Below are positions 7,721 through 15,894 of a DNA stretch of 41,960 nucleotides, piece after piece (position 1 is the first letter of the stretch; each line of letters starts with the position of its first letter). Location: the NCBI GenBank assembly GCA_964615935.1, contig CAZTTG010000053.1, positions 1 to 41,960 of the forward strand, written 5' to 3'. The notes beneath the pieces are model-generated. The model was not told where the DNA came from and did not search any database. It was given only the letters and a program-made list of their open reading frames with translations. The position numbers and the translations under genes are program-made. The DNA is from CAZTTG01 sp964615935. GTDB lineage: Bacteria; Planctomycetota; UBA1135; GCA-002686595.

Positions 7721-10700
7721 TCACGCGCCGGGGAGGGCCCGCGCCAGTGCCTCGCGGGCAGCCGGGTTCGGTCCGCTCTCCCGCTCGCCTGCCGCGAGGA
7801 GCTCCTCGAGCTGCTCCGGCGCGTCCCGGGTGACCCGGGGCAGGGCGCGCACCGCCTCCTGGCGGAGGAGCTCGCTCCCGCTGTCCAGGGCCTCGATCAG
7901 CGCGGGGGCGGCCGGGAGCGCGGCTGAACCGATGCTGCCCAGGGCGCCGGCGGCCGCGCTGCGGACCAGGGCGTCGATGCCGTCCACGGCGGCCTCGCCC
8001 GCGCCGGGCCCCCCCTGGAGGAGCCGGACGAGGGCGCCGACCGCGTGGCCGGCGGCGGGCCCGACGGACCCCAGGGCGGCGGCCGCGTGCAGGGCGTCCT
8101 CGCCCCGCTCGAGGCAGGCCTCGAGGGAGGGGACCGCGGCCCGGGCGGCCGGCCCCATGCTCCCCAGCGCCTGGATCCGGGCCTGTCGCTCCCCTCCGCT
8201 GGCACTCTCCAGCCCCCGGACCAGGTGGGGGATCGCGCCCGAGGCGGCCGGGCCGAGCCGCGATAGGGCCCGGGCGGCGGCGATCGCCGCCTCGGGCCGC
8301 TCGAGGAGCTGCGCCAGGTCCGGGACGGCCGGGCGGGCGCAGGCGCCGAGCTCGCCCAGGGCGGCGGCGGCCCCCCGGACGGTCCGCTCCGAGGGGCCGG
8401 CCAGGGCCGCCACCAGCTCGGGGAGCGCGCCCCGGCCCACGCTCGCGAGCGCCTTGTTCGCGTTGGATCGAACGCTCGCGTCCGGGTCGTCCAGCGCCCG
8501 GACGAGGGCCGGAACCGCCGACTGCGCGGCCGGGCCGATGGCACCCAGGGACAGAAGGGCCGCGACCCGGTCGCAGGCCGAGGGGACCGTGAGACTGGCG
8601 ATCAGCCGGTCCACCCGACGCTCGAGCTGGCTGCGCCGCACGGACTCCGGATCCAGCCCCACGCGCTCCCCGAGCTCGACGAGGACCGGCTCGGGGATCC
8701 GCAGGCGCTTGCGCTCGGCCGCGCACACCTCGCGCAGGGCGTGCAGGAAGCCCCGGACGGACTCGGGCGCTCCGGGGGCCGCCTCCACCTCGCGGAGCTG
8801 CCGCTCCCACGCCGCCCCGTCCGCGCCGCAGGCCCCCACGAGCTCCCGAGCGGCGAGGTACTCGGCCAGGGGATCGAGGGCGAAGCGGAGCTTCTCGCCG
8901 TCGGCGTCGAGGGGCCGCAGGATGCCCAGCTCCTCGACCAGCCAGGCCAGCCGGGCCTCGACCTCCTCCTCGGCGAGGGCCGCCAGGGCCCGCCGCGCCC
9001 GCGCCTTCGGGATGGGCCCGGGCCTCCAGGAGGGCCGCACGCATTCGATGGCCAGGGCCTGGGCGTCGCCGCGCACCCGGCGGTCGCGCCGGCGTCGGTC
9101 GCGGTCCGATGCGGAGTCCAGGGCGCGCAGCCCTCGTCGGGGGCGCGATCGCGCGGCGCGTCGCCGGGCGATCTCGTCCATCCATCCGTTCATGAGCTCG
9201 GGGAGGCTCGTGGGGAGGGCGAGCGCGCGCGCTCCGGCGTCCTTCGAGCCGATCATCAGCTCGGCGAAGAGGGCGGCGTAGAGCGCCGTCAGGTCGCGGT
9301 GGCCGACCATGCGGGTGAGCCGGGTGCAGGCGTCGAAGAACTCCGGGTCGTCGAACAGCCCGCGCTTGTGCCGGAGGACGAGATAGGAGTCCAGGAACTC
9401 GGAGAGGCGGTGCCCCTCGATGCGCATGGGCGCGACGAGGGTCCGGTGCCGGCCCTCGAGACCCTCGGCGCTGCGGGAGGTGACCATCAGGGTCGGCGGC
9501 CGCAGCCGGTCGATGGCCGCGAGGAGCCGGCGGCGGGTGGCGGGGGTGTGCTCGGACCAGCCGTCGAGGATCGGGAGCACCCTCCCCTCGGCCACGAGGG
9601 CGTCGAGGAAGGCCGCGGAGGGGAGACCCTCCCCGGCCAGCGCGGGGAGCTGCTCGCGGATGAGGGTCCGCAGTCGGGCCGCTTCCCGGCCGGGCGGGGC
9701 GAGGAGCTCGCCCTCGACGAGCACCGGCAGCAGGAGGTGGGGCCGGAGCCGCTCGGCGGGGTCCTCGGCCAGGGCGGCCACGGCCAGGTGGCAGGCGAGG
9801 CTGGTCTTGCCCGACCCGCCCTCGCCGAGGATCAGGAGGTGGGCCGGCCGCCGCTCGAGCAGGGCTCGGAAGTCCCGCGGTCGGGGGGCCATGGCGGGCT
9901 CCCCGTCGAGCACGGCGGGGATCGGGACGTGGACGGCGCGCGCGCGCACGGTGTCCTGCTCGAGGAAGCGCTCCAGGGACGCGGCGCGGCGCGGCAGGAT
10001 CCACGCGTCCAGGACCCGCGGGTGGTGCCGGAGCCGACGGGCGCAGAGCGCGCCGAGACCCGCCGCGATCCGGCGGGGCAGCCGCTCATCGAGGGTGCGG
10101 TGCAGGTCCAGGAAGGCCAGGGGCGCGAGGGCGAAGAGGAGGAGGGACAGGAGCGAGGGGGGCAGCAGGACGAGCGGGATCAGGAGCAGGAGCCAGCCCG
10201 CGCCGCCTCGTGCGACCGCGGGCGCGCCCCGCCCGGCGGCCGCCGGGCGCGCGCCGGGCGGAGCCGCCGCCACCGCGGCGGCCAGGTCGGAGAGGGCTCG
10301 CTCCGCCGCCGCGATCACGGTCGGATCGGGGTCCGAGGCGAGCGAGTCGAGGCGCGCCCGCACGGGGACCCCGGCGGCGCCGATCCGGCCGAGCGCGGCC
10401 GCGGCCGCCCGGCGGAGGGCGGGATCCTGCGCCTCGCGGGCGCGGTCGAGGATCGGGAGGACCCGCTCCGGGGCGAAGGCGCCGCCGCCCAGGGCCAGCA
10501 CCGCGGCGGGGCGGAGCCGCGCGTCCTCCGAGCCCGCCAGGTCGCGGAGCTCCTCCAGGACCGGCTCCATGCCCGGACCGAGGCGGGAGAGGGCGCGAGC
10601 CGCCGGCCATCTCAGCTCGGGCGAGCCGCCGGCGAGCCGCTCCAGCAGGGAGCGGGCGGCCATGGCCGCGGGCGGGCCGATGCCGGCCAGGGCGTCGATC

Positions 10701-11275
10701 GCCGCGGCGGCGTCCTGGTCCTGCCCGCGATCGAGCAGGAACACCAGGTAGGGAACCGCCTCGGCCGCGGCCTCGCCCAGCCGGCCCAGGGAGGCGGCCG
10801 AGGCGCGCGCCACGTCGGGGTCCTCGTCCCCGAGGGCGGCGATCAGGCAGGGCACCGCCACCTCGGGATCGGGGGCCACGCGCCCCAGCGCGTCGGCCGC
10901 CGCCCAGCGCACGTCGTCGCTCCAGTCGTCCAGGAGCTCCACCAGGCGCGAGCCCGCCGCCGAGGCGCCCGGTCCGATCCGGCCCAGGGCGTGGGCCGCG
11001 GCCCAGCGCAGGTCGGCGTCCGGGCTCCGGGAGAGATCGAGCAGGGCGGTCGTCTGGGAGGCGGCCGCGGCTCCCAGCGCTCCCAGCTCCCAGGCCGCCG
11101 CCCAGCGCTCCTCCGCGTCCCCCTCGCCCAGGCGCTCGGCGAGGGCGACCGGGTCGCGCGCCTCCTGCTCCCGGGCCTGACCCGAGGCGGGCCAGGGGGC
11201 CGGCAGGAGTGCGAGCAGGGACGGCAGGATCCAGCGGGCGGAAGGCGGCATGCGAGGCGGCGTCTGGGGCGGCAC
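7721..11275 (-). CDS. Membrane-anchored HEAT-NACHT-HEAT NTPase
   Basis: This 1184-residue protein has an unusual order of parts. A hydrophobic N-terminus (about 13-31) looks like a signal sequence or anchor. HEAT/PBS-lyase-type repeats follow (about 40-335), then a proline/alanine-rich linker and a long hydrophobic stretch (360-390). Next is a NACHT-like STAND NTPase with Walker A GEGGSGKT (484-491), Walker B VLPILD (567-571), a TSRS segment (599-602) and a DPLAEYLAA motif (801-809) typical of the helical part after NACHT. A second HEAT array (about 900-1160) closes the protein. NACHT proteins are signalling switches, some of them anti-phage in bacteria; the function here is unknown. The start is uncertain: GTG 11275 or ATG 11251, neither with a clear ribosome site. 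It lies downstream of the SDR gene. Confidence 0.85.
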   Translation of the reverse strand: MPPQTPPRMPPSARWILPSLLALLPAPWPASGQAREQEARDPVALAERLGEGDAEERWAAAWELGALGAAAASQTTALLDLSRSPDADLRWAAAHALGRIGPGASAAGSRLVELLDDWSDDVRWAAADALGRVAPDPEVAVPCLIAALGDEDPDVARASAASLGRLGEAAAEAVPYLVFLLDRGQDQDAAAAIDALAGIGPPAAMAARSLLERLAGGSPELRWPAARALSRLGPGMEPVLEELRDLAGSEDARLRPAAVLALGGGAFAPERVLPILDRAREAQDPALRRAAAAALGRIGAAGVPVRARLDSLASDPDPTVIAAAERALSDLAAAVAAAPPGARPAAAGRGAPAVARGGAGWLLLLIPLVLLPPSLLSLLLFALAPLAFLDLHRTLDERLPRRIAAGLGALCARRLRHHPRVLDAWILPRRAASLERFLEQDTVRARAVHVPIPAVLDGEPAMAPRPRDFRALLERRPAHLLILGEGGSGKTSLACHLAVAALAEDPAERLRPHLLLPVLVEGELLAPPGREAARLRTLIREQLPALAGEGLPSAAFLDALVAEGRVLPILDGWSEHTPATRRRLLAAIDRLRPPTLMVTSRSAEGLEGRHRTLVAPMRIEGHRLSEFLDSYLVLRHKRGLFDDPEFFDACTRLTRMVGHRDLTALYAALFAELMIGSKDAGARALALPTSLPELMNGWMDEIARRRAARSRPRRGLRALDSASDRDRRRRDRRVRGDAQALAIECVRPSWRPGPIPKARARRALAALAEEEVEARLAWLVEELGILRPLDADGEKLRFALDPLAEYLAARELVGACGADGAAWERQLREVEAAPGAPESVRGFLHALREVCAAERKRLRIPEPVLVELGERVGLDPESVRRSQLERRVDRLIASLTVPSACDRVAALLSLGAIGPAAQSAVPALVRALDDPDASVRSNANKALASVGRGALPELVAALAGPSERTVRGAAAALGELGACARPAVPDLAQLLERPEAAIAAARALSRLGPAASGAIPHLVRGLESASGGERQARIQALGSMGPAARAAVPSLEACLERGEDALHAAAALGSVGPAAGHAVGALVRLLQGGPGAGEAAVDGIDALVRSAAAGALGSIGSAALPAAPALIEALDSGSELLRQEAVRALPRVTRDAPEQLEELLAAGERESGPNPAAREALARALPGA

Positions 11276-11368
11276 AGTCTAGACGGTGGAGGAGCGGGAC
11301 GGCAGGCGGGGAGCCCCCGATGGCCCCGAAAGCGCCCGGAATCCCGCGGATGCGACCCGCCGGCGGCG

Positions 11369-12214
11369 CTAGCTCGTGAGCCGGAGGCTCTCCTCCCACA
11401 GCCCGGCCCACTGGTCGCGGTCGTAGGAGACCCGCGAGGAGTTGGTCTCCCGCAGGCTCTTGAAGTACCGCCCGCTGACCCCCTCGAGCTCCGGATCCGC
11501 GGCCAGCCGGGCGACCGCGCGGCCTCCGTCCCGCGCCGAGGCGGCGAGGAACTTGAAGGGGGTGGCCAGGGCGCGGACCAGGAAGGAGGTGTCCTGGACG
11601 TAGTCGTCGAAGAGGCCGGTGCGGATCACTCCGGGGTGGAGGGCGTTGGCGGTCACCCCGCAGCTGCCGAGTCGGCGGGCGAGCTCGAAGGTGAAGTACA
11701 GGTTGGCCAGCTTGGAGTTGGCGTAGGCGCGGCGGCCGCCCCAGCCCCGCTCGAGCTGCAGGTCCGCCGGGTCCCAGCGCGCCCGGCGGTGGGCCTCGGA
11801 GGAGACGGTCACCACCCGGGCGGGGGCGCTCTCGCGCAGGAGGCCCTCGAACTCGCGGGTCAGGAGGAAGGCCGCGAGGTGATTGACCGCGAAGGTGCGC
11901 TCCACGCCCCGCTCGTCGACCTCGCGCTCGTGCAGCAGCACGCCGGCGTTGTTCACCAGCACGTGCAGGGCGTCGCAGCGGGTGCGGACCTCCTCCGCCA
12001 GGGCGCGCACGGACTCCAGGCGGGAGAGGTCGGCCAGCAGGAGCTCGACCGGGCGGTCGCCGGCGCGCTGCTGGATCTCCTCGCGGGCGGCGTCGCCGGC
12101 CACGCGATCGCGGCACACCAGGACGAGTCGCGCTCCGGCCCCGGCCAGCTCGAGGGCTGCGGCCTTGCCGATGCCGCGGTTGGCGCCGGTGATCAGGCAG
12201 GTGCGGTCCTTCAT
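11369..12214 (-). CDS. Short-chain dehydrogenase/reductase (retinol-dehydrogenase-like)
   Basis: This 281-residue NAD(P)-dependent oxidoreductase has a Rossmann fold with TGANRGIG at 9-16, NNAG at 88-91, catalytic serine at 138/139 and the YANSK pair Y164/K168. The R13 after the glycine motif and the long C-terminal part resemble the RDH/WWOX-like SDRs, which often prefer NADPH. The substrate cannot be deduced. ATG at 12214 has GGAG seven bases upstream. It follows the DUF1080 gene by 29 bases on the same strand, so the two are probably co-transcribed. Confidence 0.88.
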   Translation of the reverse strand: MKDRTCLITGANRGIGKAAALELAGAGARLVLVCRDRVAGDAAREEIQQRAGDRPVELLLADLSRLESVRALAEEVRTRCDALHVLVNNAGVLLHEREVDERGVERTFAVNHLAAFLLTREFEGLLRESAPARVVTVSSEAHRRARWDPADLQLERGWGGRRAYANSKLANLYFTFELARRLGSCGVTANALHPGVIRTGLFDDYVQDTSFLVRALATPFKFLAASARDGGRAVARLAADPELEGVSGRYFKSLRETNSSRVSYDRDQWAGLWEESLRLTS

Positions 12215-12243
12215 GGGGGAGCTCCGTCGGGCGGCAGGGCGCC

Positions 12244-13095
12244 CTAGCGTTCCCGGTCGAGTCCGGAGAGCGGCCGCACCCAGATGTTCCGGTAGCGGAC
12301 CGGGCTGCCGTGGTCCTGCAGCCAGATGGGGCCCCTGGGCGAGTGGGCGAGGTAGCGCGGCACCGATCGCCAGCAGGTCTCGCCCAGGAAGACCCGGCGG
12401 TGGTGCACCAGCACGCCGTTGTGCAGGACGGTCGCCCGGGCCGGACTCAACAGGCGGGTTCCCTGGAAGCGCGGCGCCTCGAACACGATGTCGTAGGTCT
12501 GCCACTCGCCGGGCGGCCGACAGGCGTTGACCATGGGCGGGTGCTGGCCGTAGAGGCCCGCCGCGTGCCCGTCGGCGTAGGTCGGGTTCTCGTGGTTGTC
12601 GAGGACCTGGACCTCGTAGCGCCCCATCAGGAACACGCCGCTGTTCCCCCGCCCCTGGGAGTCGTACCGGGGCGGGGGGGCGCAGAACTCGACGTGGACC
12701 TGGCAGTCGCCGAAGTGCTGGCGCGTGCGGATGTCGCCGGTGCCGTTGACCTGGAACCAGCCGTCCTGGACCTCCCAATCGGCGGGGCCCTCCCGCTCGG
12801 CGCTCTCCCACCTCGCCAGATCGGTCCCGTCGAAGAGCACCACCGCGTCGGAGGGCGGCGCGCCCGCCCGGTCCTGGGTGCTGGCCGTGCCCGGGGTGAC
12901 CACCGGCGGTCGGGGCCGGTCGCGGTCGTGCACGCGCCAGGGCGAGTCGGGCAGGTAGGGCGTGTCGTCGTAGCCCGGGGCGGGTTCCTGTCCGCCGGGG
13001 AAGGCCGCGGTCGCGGCCGCCAGCGTCAGCCCCGCCACCGGGAGCGCGAGGGCCGCGGCGAGGAGCGCGGCCCTTCGGGTTCGTCGTTGTCTCAT
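12244..13095 (-). CDS. Secreted DUF1080 (3-keto-disaccharide hydrolase-like) protein
   Basis: This 283-residue protein has an N-terminal export signal (arginine-rich start, hydrophobic 9-31). A DUF1080 domain follows from about residue 84, starting LFDGTDLARW and continuing with GDIRT, GNSGVFLMGRYEVQVLD and an IYGQ-like LYGQHPP segment. DUF1080 is a concanavalin-like beta-sandwich. Some members hydrolyse 3-keto-glycosides, and the family is much expanded in planctomycetes and Verrucomicrobia. A GGAGG ribosome site precedes ATG 13095. The downstream SDR could be functionally linked, but that is inference. Confidence 0.87.
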   Translation of the reverse strand: MRQRRTRRAALLAAALALPVAGLTLAAATAAFPGGQEPAPGYDDTPYLPDSPWRVHDRDRPRPPVVTPGTASTQDRAGAPPSDAVVLFDGTDLARWESAEREGPADWEVQDGWFQVNGTGDIRTRQHFGDCQVHVEFCAPPPRYDSQGRGNSGVFLMGRYEVQVLDNHENPTYADGHAAGLYGQHPPMVNACRPPGEWQTYDIVFEAPRFQGTRLLSPARATVLHNGVLVHHRRVFLGETCWRSVPRYLAHSPRGPIWLQDHGSPVRYRNIWVRPLSGLDRER

Positions 13096-13122
13096 GGTCG
13101 CTTCCCTCCGTGCCGGTCCGGG

Positions 13123-13151
13123 ATTCTCGGCGAGCCGGCGGGCGGAGGCAA
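13123..13151 (-). promoter_or_regulatory. Candidate promoter of the DUF1080-SDR pair
   Basis: On the minus strand TTGCCT (13151-13146), a 17-base spacer and GAGAAT (13128-13123) each match the sigma-70 consensus at four of six positions. Transcription would start near 13116, giving a leader of about 20 bases that contains the ribosome site. Confidence 0.35.
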
Positions 13152-13177
13152 GCGGCCCGCCGGGCGGTGGGCGCGGC

Positions 13178-13254
13178 TGGCGCGCCCGGCAGGACTCGAA
13201 CCTGCGACATTCGGATTAGAAATCCGATGCTCTATCCGGCTGAGCTACGGGCGC
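13178..13254 (-). tRNA. tRNA-Arg(TCT)
   Basis: A full cloverleaf is readable on the minus strand. The 7-bp acceptor pairs 13254-13248 with 13188-13182, the D arm reads AGCTCAG, the anticodon stem TCGGA/TCCGA carries loop TTTCTAA with anticodon TCT, and the T arm contains GGTTCGAGTCC. The discriminator base is G and CCA is encoded (13180-13178). It reads AGA codons. It lies 58 bases downstream of tRNA-Pro on the same strand. Confidence 0.95.
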
Positions 13255-13312
13255 GGACGCATGGAGCACGCCGGGGGGCGCGAGACCGCCGCGCCGCGCA
13301 GGGCGTGCGAGG

Positions 13313-13388
13313 TGGTCGGGGAGACGGGATTCGAACCCGCGGCTCGCAGCACCCAAAGCTGCGCCTCTACCAGCTGAGGTACTCCCCG
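13313..13388 (-). tRNA. tRNA-Pro(TGG)
   Basis: A full cloverleaf is readable on the minus strand. The acceptor pairs 13388-13382 with 13323-13317, the anticodon stem GCAGC/GCTGC carries loop TTTGGGT with anticodon TGG, and the T arm contains GGTTCGAATCC. The discriminator is A and CCA is encoded (13315-13313). It reads CCA codons and can wobble to other proline codons. Confidence 0.95.
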
Positions 13389-13467
13389 GCCGGAAGGCGA
13401 GGTTACCTCACGGAGCGCGAGGTGCGCAGCGCGCGGGTCGGGTTTTCCTGGCGGCCGGGGGGGGGCG

Positions 13468-13482
13468 GGGGTAGCCTCCGCC
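13468..13482 (+). promoter_or_regulatory. 15-base motif ggggtagcctccgcc upstream of purD
   Basis: This 15-mer is identical to one at 36141-36155 upstream of rpmI, and both lie about 90 bases before the start codon. Its core TAGCCT fits the TAnnnT pattern of a -10 box. No good -35 box is seen 17 bases upstream here. Confidence 0.35.
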
Positions 13483-13566
13483 GACGCGGGAGGGCTTCCG
13501 GCTCGGGCCGCTCAGCGCACCCGGGAAGCCGCCCCATGGCAAGTGGACGGGGGTGGATCGGCGCAC

Positions 13567-14895
13567 ATGAAGGTCCTGGTGGTCGGCGGGGGAGGACGCG
13601 AGCACGCGCTGTGCTGGAAGGTCGCGCAGTCCCCCGAGGTGAATGAGGTCCTGTGCGCGCCGGGAAACGCCGGCACCGCGAGGGTGGCGCGCAACCTGCC
13701 CCTGCCCGCCGACGACTTCGACGGCCTGGTCCAGGCGGCCGCCCGTGAGCAGGTGGAGCTGGTGGTCATCGGCCCCGAGGACCCGCTGTGCGCGGGGCTG
13801 GCGGACCGCCTGCGCGAGGAGGGCCTGGCGGTCTTCGGCCCGGGCGCCGCCGGGGCCCGCCTGGAGGGCTCCAAGGTCTTCGCCAAGGAGTTCCTCCAGC
13901 GCTACCGCATCCCCTGCGCGCCGAGCCGCCGCTTCGACCGCTCGGGAGCGGCCAAGTCCTTTGTCGAGAGCTGCACCGTCTGGCCCCAGGTGATCAAGGC
14001 CGACGGCCTGGCGGCGGGCAAGGGCGTGTTCGTGGTGGACGACGCCCACCAGGCCTGCTCGGTGATCGACTCCCTCATGGAGGAGCGGCGCCTGGGCACG
14101 GCCGGCGACGAGATCATCGTGGAGGAGTTCCTCTCGGGCGAGGAGTGCAGCGTGCTGGCGGTCACCGACGGCGAGGCCCTGCTGATCCTCGAGCCGGTGA
14201 TGGACCACAAGCAGGTGGGCGAGGGCGACACCGGGCTCAACACCGGGGGCATGGGCGTCTTCTCTCCGGTGGCCGGGCTCTCGCGCCGGCTCCTGCGGCA
14301 GATCGAGCAGCACATCCTGCTGCCCACCCTGGACGGCCTGCGGCGCGAGGAGATCGAGTTCCGCGGCGTGCTCTTCGTGGGGCTCATGATCACCGAGCAG
14401 GGGCCGCGCGTCCTCGAGTACAACTGCCGCTTCGGCGATCCCGAGATCCAGGCGGTGGTGCGGCGCCTCGACGCTGACCTGGCGCCCTATCTGCTGGCCA
14501 CGGCCACCGGGCAGCTGGCCGAGCTCAGCGGGCCGGCCTGGGACCCGCGCACCTGCGTGGGCGTGGTGGCGGCCAGCGAGGGCTACCCCGGCAGCTACCG
14601 CAAGGGCGACGTGATCGACGGCCTCGACGAGGCCGAGCGGGTGGACGAGGTGGTGGTCTTCCACGCCGGGACCGCCGAGGGGGAGGGCGGCGTGGTGACC
14701 GCCGGCGGCCGCGTCCTGTGCGTCACGGGGATGGGCGAGGACCTGGTCGCCGCCCGGGAGCAGGCCTACCGGGGCTACGACTGCATCCAGTGGGACGGCA
14801 AGTTCTGCCGCCGGGATATCGGGGCCCGCCACGGCACGCGCGGCGAGCCGGGACACGGGGTGGGAGCCGCGGCCCGACGGGGCGGCCCCGGCTGA
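13567..14895 (+). CDS. purD: Phosphoribosylamine-glycine ligase
   Basis: GAR synthetase joins phosphoribosylamine and glycine using ATP, the second step of purine synthesis. The 442-residue protein begins MKVLVVGGGGREHAL, the standard PurD N-terminus. An ATP-grasp domain follows with ADGLAAGKGV (about 150-160) and NTGGMGVFSPV, and then the C-terminal domain. An in-frame start 24 bases upstream exists, but the conserved N-terminus begins at ATG 13567. The last 30 residues are glycine/arginine-rich and look like a tail beyond the family end. The fur gene starts five bases after the stop. PurQ and PurSL are encoded nearby on the other strand. Confidence 0.95.
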   Translation: MKVLVVGGGGREHALCWKVAQSPEVNEVLCAPGNAGTARVARNLPLPADDFDGLVQAAAREQVELVVIGPEDPLCAGLADRLREEGLAVFGPGAAGARLEGSKVFAKEFLQRYRIPCAPSRRFDRSGAAKSFVESCTVWPQVIKADGLAAGKGVFVVDDAHQACSVIDSLMEERRLGTAGDEIIVEEFLSGEECSVLAVTDGEALLILEPVMDHKQVGEGDTGLNTGGMGVFSPVAGLSRRLLRQIEQHILLPTLDGLRREEIEFRGVLFVGLMITEQGPRVLEYNCRFGDPEIQAVVRRLDADLAPYLLATATGQLAELSGPAWDPRTCVGVVAASEGYPGSYRKGDVIDGLDEAERVDEVVVFHAGTAEGEGGVVTAGGRVLCVTGMGEDLVAAREQAYRGYDCIQWDGKFCRRDIGARHGTRGEPGHGVGAAARRGGPG

Positions 14896-14900
14896 ACGCC

Positions 14901-15365
14901 GTGAGGCAGGACGCCGTCCGCAAGCGCTTCGAGCGCTACCTGAGGAGTCGCTCGCTGAAGATGACTCCCCAGCGCCGGAGGATCCTCGAGACCGCCTTCG
15001 ACACCCACGACCACTTCAGCGCCGACACCCTCTACGCCTGGCTGAGGGAGGAGGGGGGCCAGCCGCGCGTCTCGCGGGCCACGGTCTACCGCACCCTGGC
15101 GCTGCTGCAGGAGGGGGGCTTCATCAACCGGCTGGACGCCGGGCTGGGCGAGCTCGTGTACGAGCACGTGGCCGGCCACCGCCACCACGACCACCTCGTC
15201 TGCATGGAGTGCGGCCGCATCGAGGAGTTCCACGACGAGCGCATCGAGCGGCTCCAGGCTGAGATCTGCGAGCGCCGGGGCTTCCAGCTCGCCGACCACG
15301 ACCTGCGCCTGATGGGGGTGTGCCGCGCCTGCCAGGCCCGCACGCGCGAGCCGAAAAAGAAGTAA
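14901..15365 (+). CDS. Fur-family metal-dependent transcriptional regulator
   Basis: This 154-residue protein has the Fur plan. A winged helix (about 1-85) carries TPQRRRIL and the recognition segment SRATVYRTLALL, and a dimerisation domain follows. Structural zinc would be held by C101-x2-C104 and C141-x2-C144. The regulatory site is suggested by H93, H95, H96, D97, H98 and E109. The HHDHLVCMECG pattern is closest to Fur proper, but PerR or Zur cannot be excluded. I chose GTG 14901; the only later ATG (14961) would cut the first helix. No strong ribosome site is seen, so coupling to purD translation is likely. Confidence 0.87.
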   Translation: MRQDAVRKRFERYLRSRSLKMTPQRRRILETAFDTHDHFSADTLYAWLREEGGQPRVSRATVYRTLALLQEGGFINRLDAGLGELVYEHVAGHRHHDHLVCMECGRIEEFHDERIERLQAEICERRGFQLADHDLRLMGVCRACQARTREPKKK

Positions 15366-15426
15366 GGAAAGCAGGAGAAGGCGCCGGAGCGGCGCTCTCC
15401 TCCCGTTTCCTGACTTCCTGCTTTCC
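15366..15426. terminator. Nested-stem bidirectional terminator after fur
   Basis: A perfect 11-bp inverted repeat (15366-15376 with 15416-15426, ggaaagcagga/tcctgctttcc) starts one base after the fur stop. Inside is a second hairpin, GCGCC/GGCGC (15381-15385/15391-15395), extended by GGAGA/TCTCC. The structure sits between convergent genes and can fold on both strands. Confidence 0.6.
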
Positions 15427-15458
15427 CTATCGGTCCTTCCGGCGGTGCCGGACGGGAC

Positions 15459-15848
15459 CTACTCCTTCTCGAGGCGGTGGGTGATCCGGTCGGTGACCAC
15501 CTCGGCGATATCGCCGCGGTTCAGGCCGAAGCGGGTGGCACTCACTCGCATCTTGGACTTGCCGTAGTCGTAGGCCTCGACCGAGACGGTCACGGTGCAG
15601 CCGTCGATTTTGGCGTTGGCCGTGCGCAGGTCGTCGTCGACCTCGATGAGCTGCGTGCTGGCGTCGGACAGGTATAGCTTGACCTCCGGCCAGACATCCT
15701 CCACGTCAACGTTGAGGCGCGTGACGTAGGTGGCGTTGTCCAGCACGTCCTGGCTCACGACCAGGGCCGCGCCGGCGCCCACGGCGGCGGCCAGGCAGCC
15801 GGACGTGAGGGGTGCGATGAGCAGGGCGCAGAGCAGTGTGGTTCGCAT
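15459..15848 (-). CDS. Small DUF3568-like lipoprotein
   Basis: This 129-residue protein has a lipoprotein signal ending in LTSGC, so C18 would be lipidated. The mature part is a compact alpha/beta domain with alternating strands (VTRLNVDVEDVWPEVKLYL, then a DDLRTANAKIDG turn), similar to DUF3568-type periplasmic lipoproteins. The biochemical role is unknown. It lies 46 bases after purQ on the same strand and may be read from the pur transcript or from its own promoter. Confidence 0.75.
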   Translation of the reverse strand: MRTTLLCALLIAPLTSGCLAAAVGAGAALVVSQDVLDNATYVTRLNVDVEDVWPEVKLYLSDASTQLIEVDDDLRTANAKIDGCTVTVSVEAYDYGKSKMRVSATRFGLNRGDIAEVVTDRITHRLEKE

Positions 15849-15894
15849 GGGGTTTCTCGTACTCCTGGTTCCTAGAATCGGCGATCCGGCACCC

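Noticed and set aside
8741..12247. A very long open frame on the plus strand opposite the NACHT and SDR genes
   Set aside because: It is antisense to well-supported genes, has glycine/arginine/glutamate-rich composition with no family motif, and arises from the lack of AT-rich stop codons at this GC content.
13567..15365. CRISPR array or mobile element in the tRNA-purD region
   Set aside because: No direct repeats with spacers, no integrase and no attachment-site duplication near the tRNAs were seen; the tRNA 3' ends are intact with encoded CCA and no repeat copy nearby.
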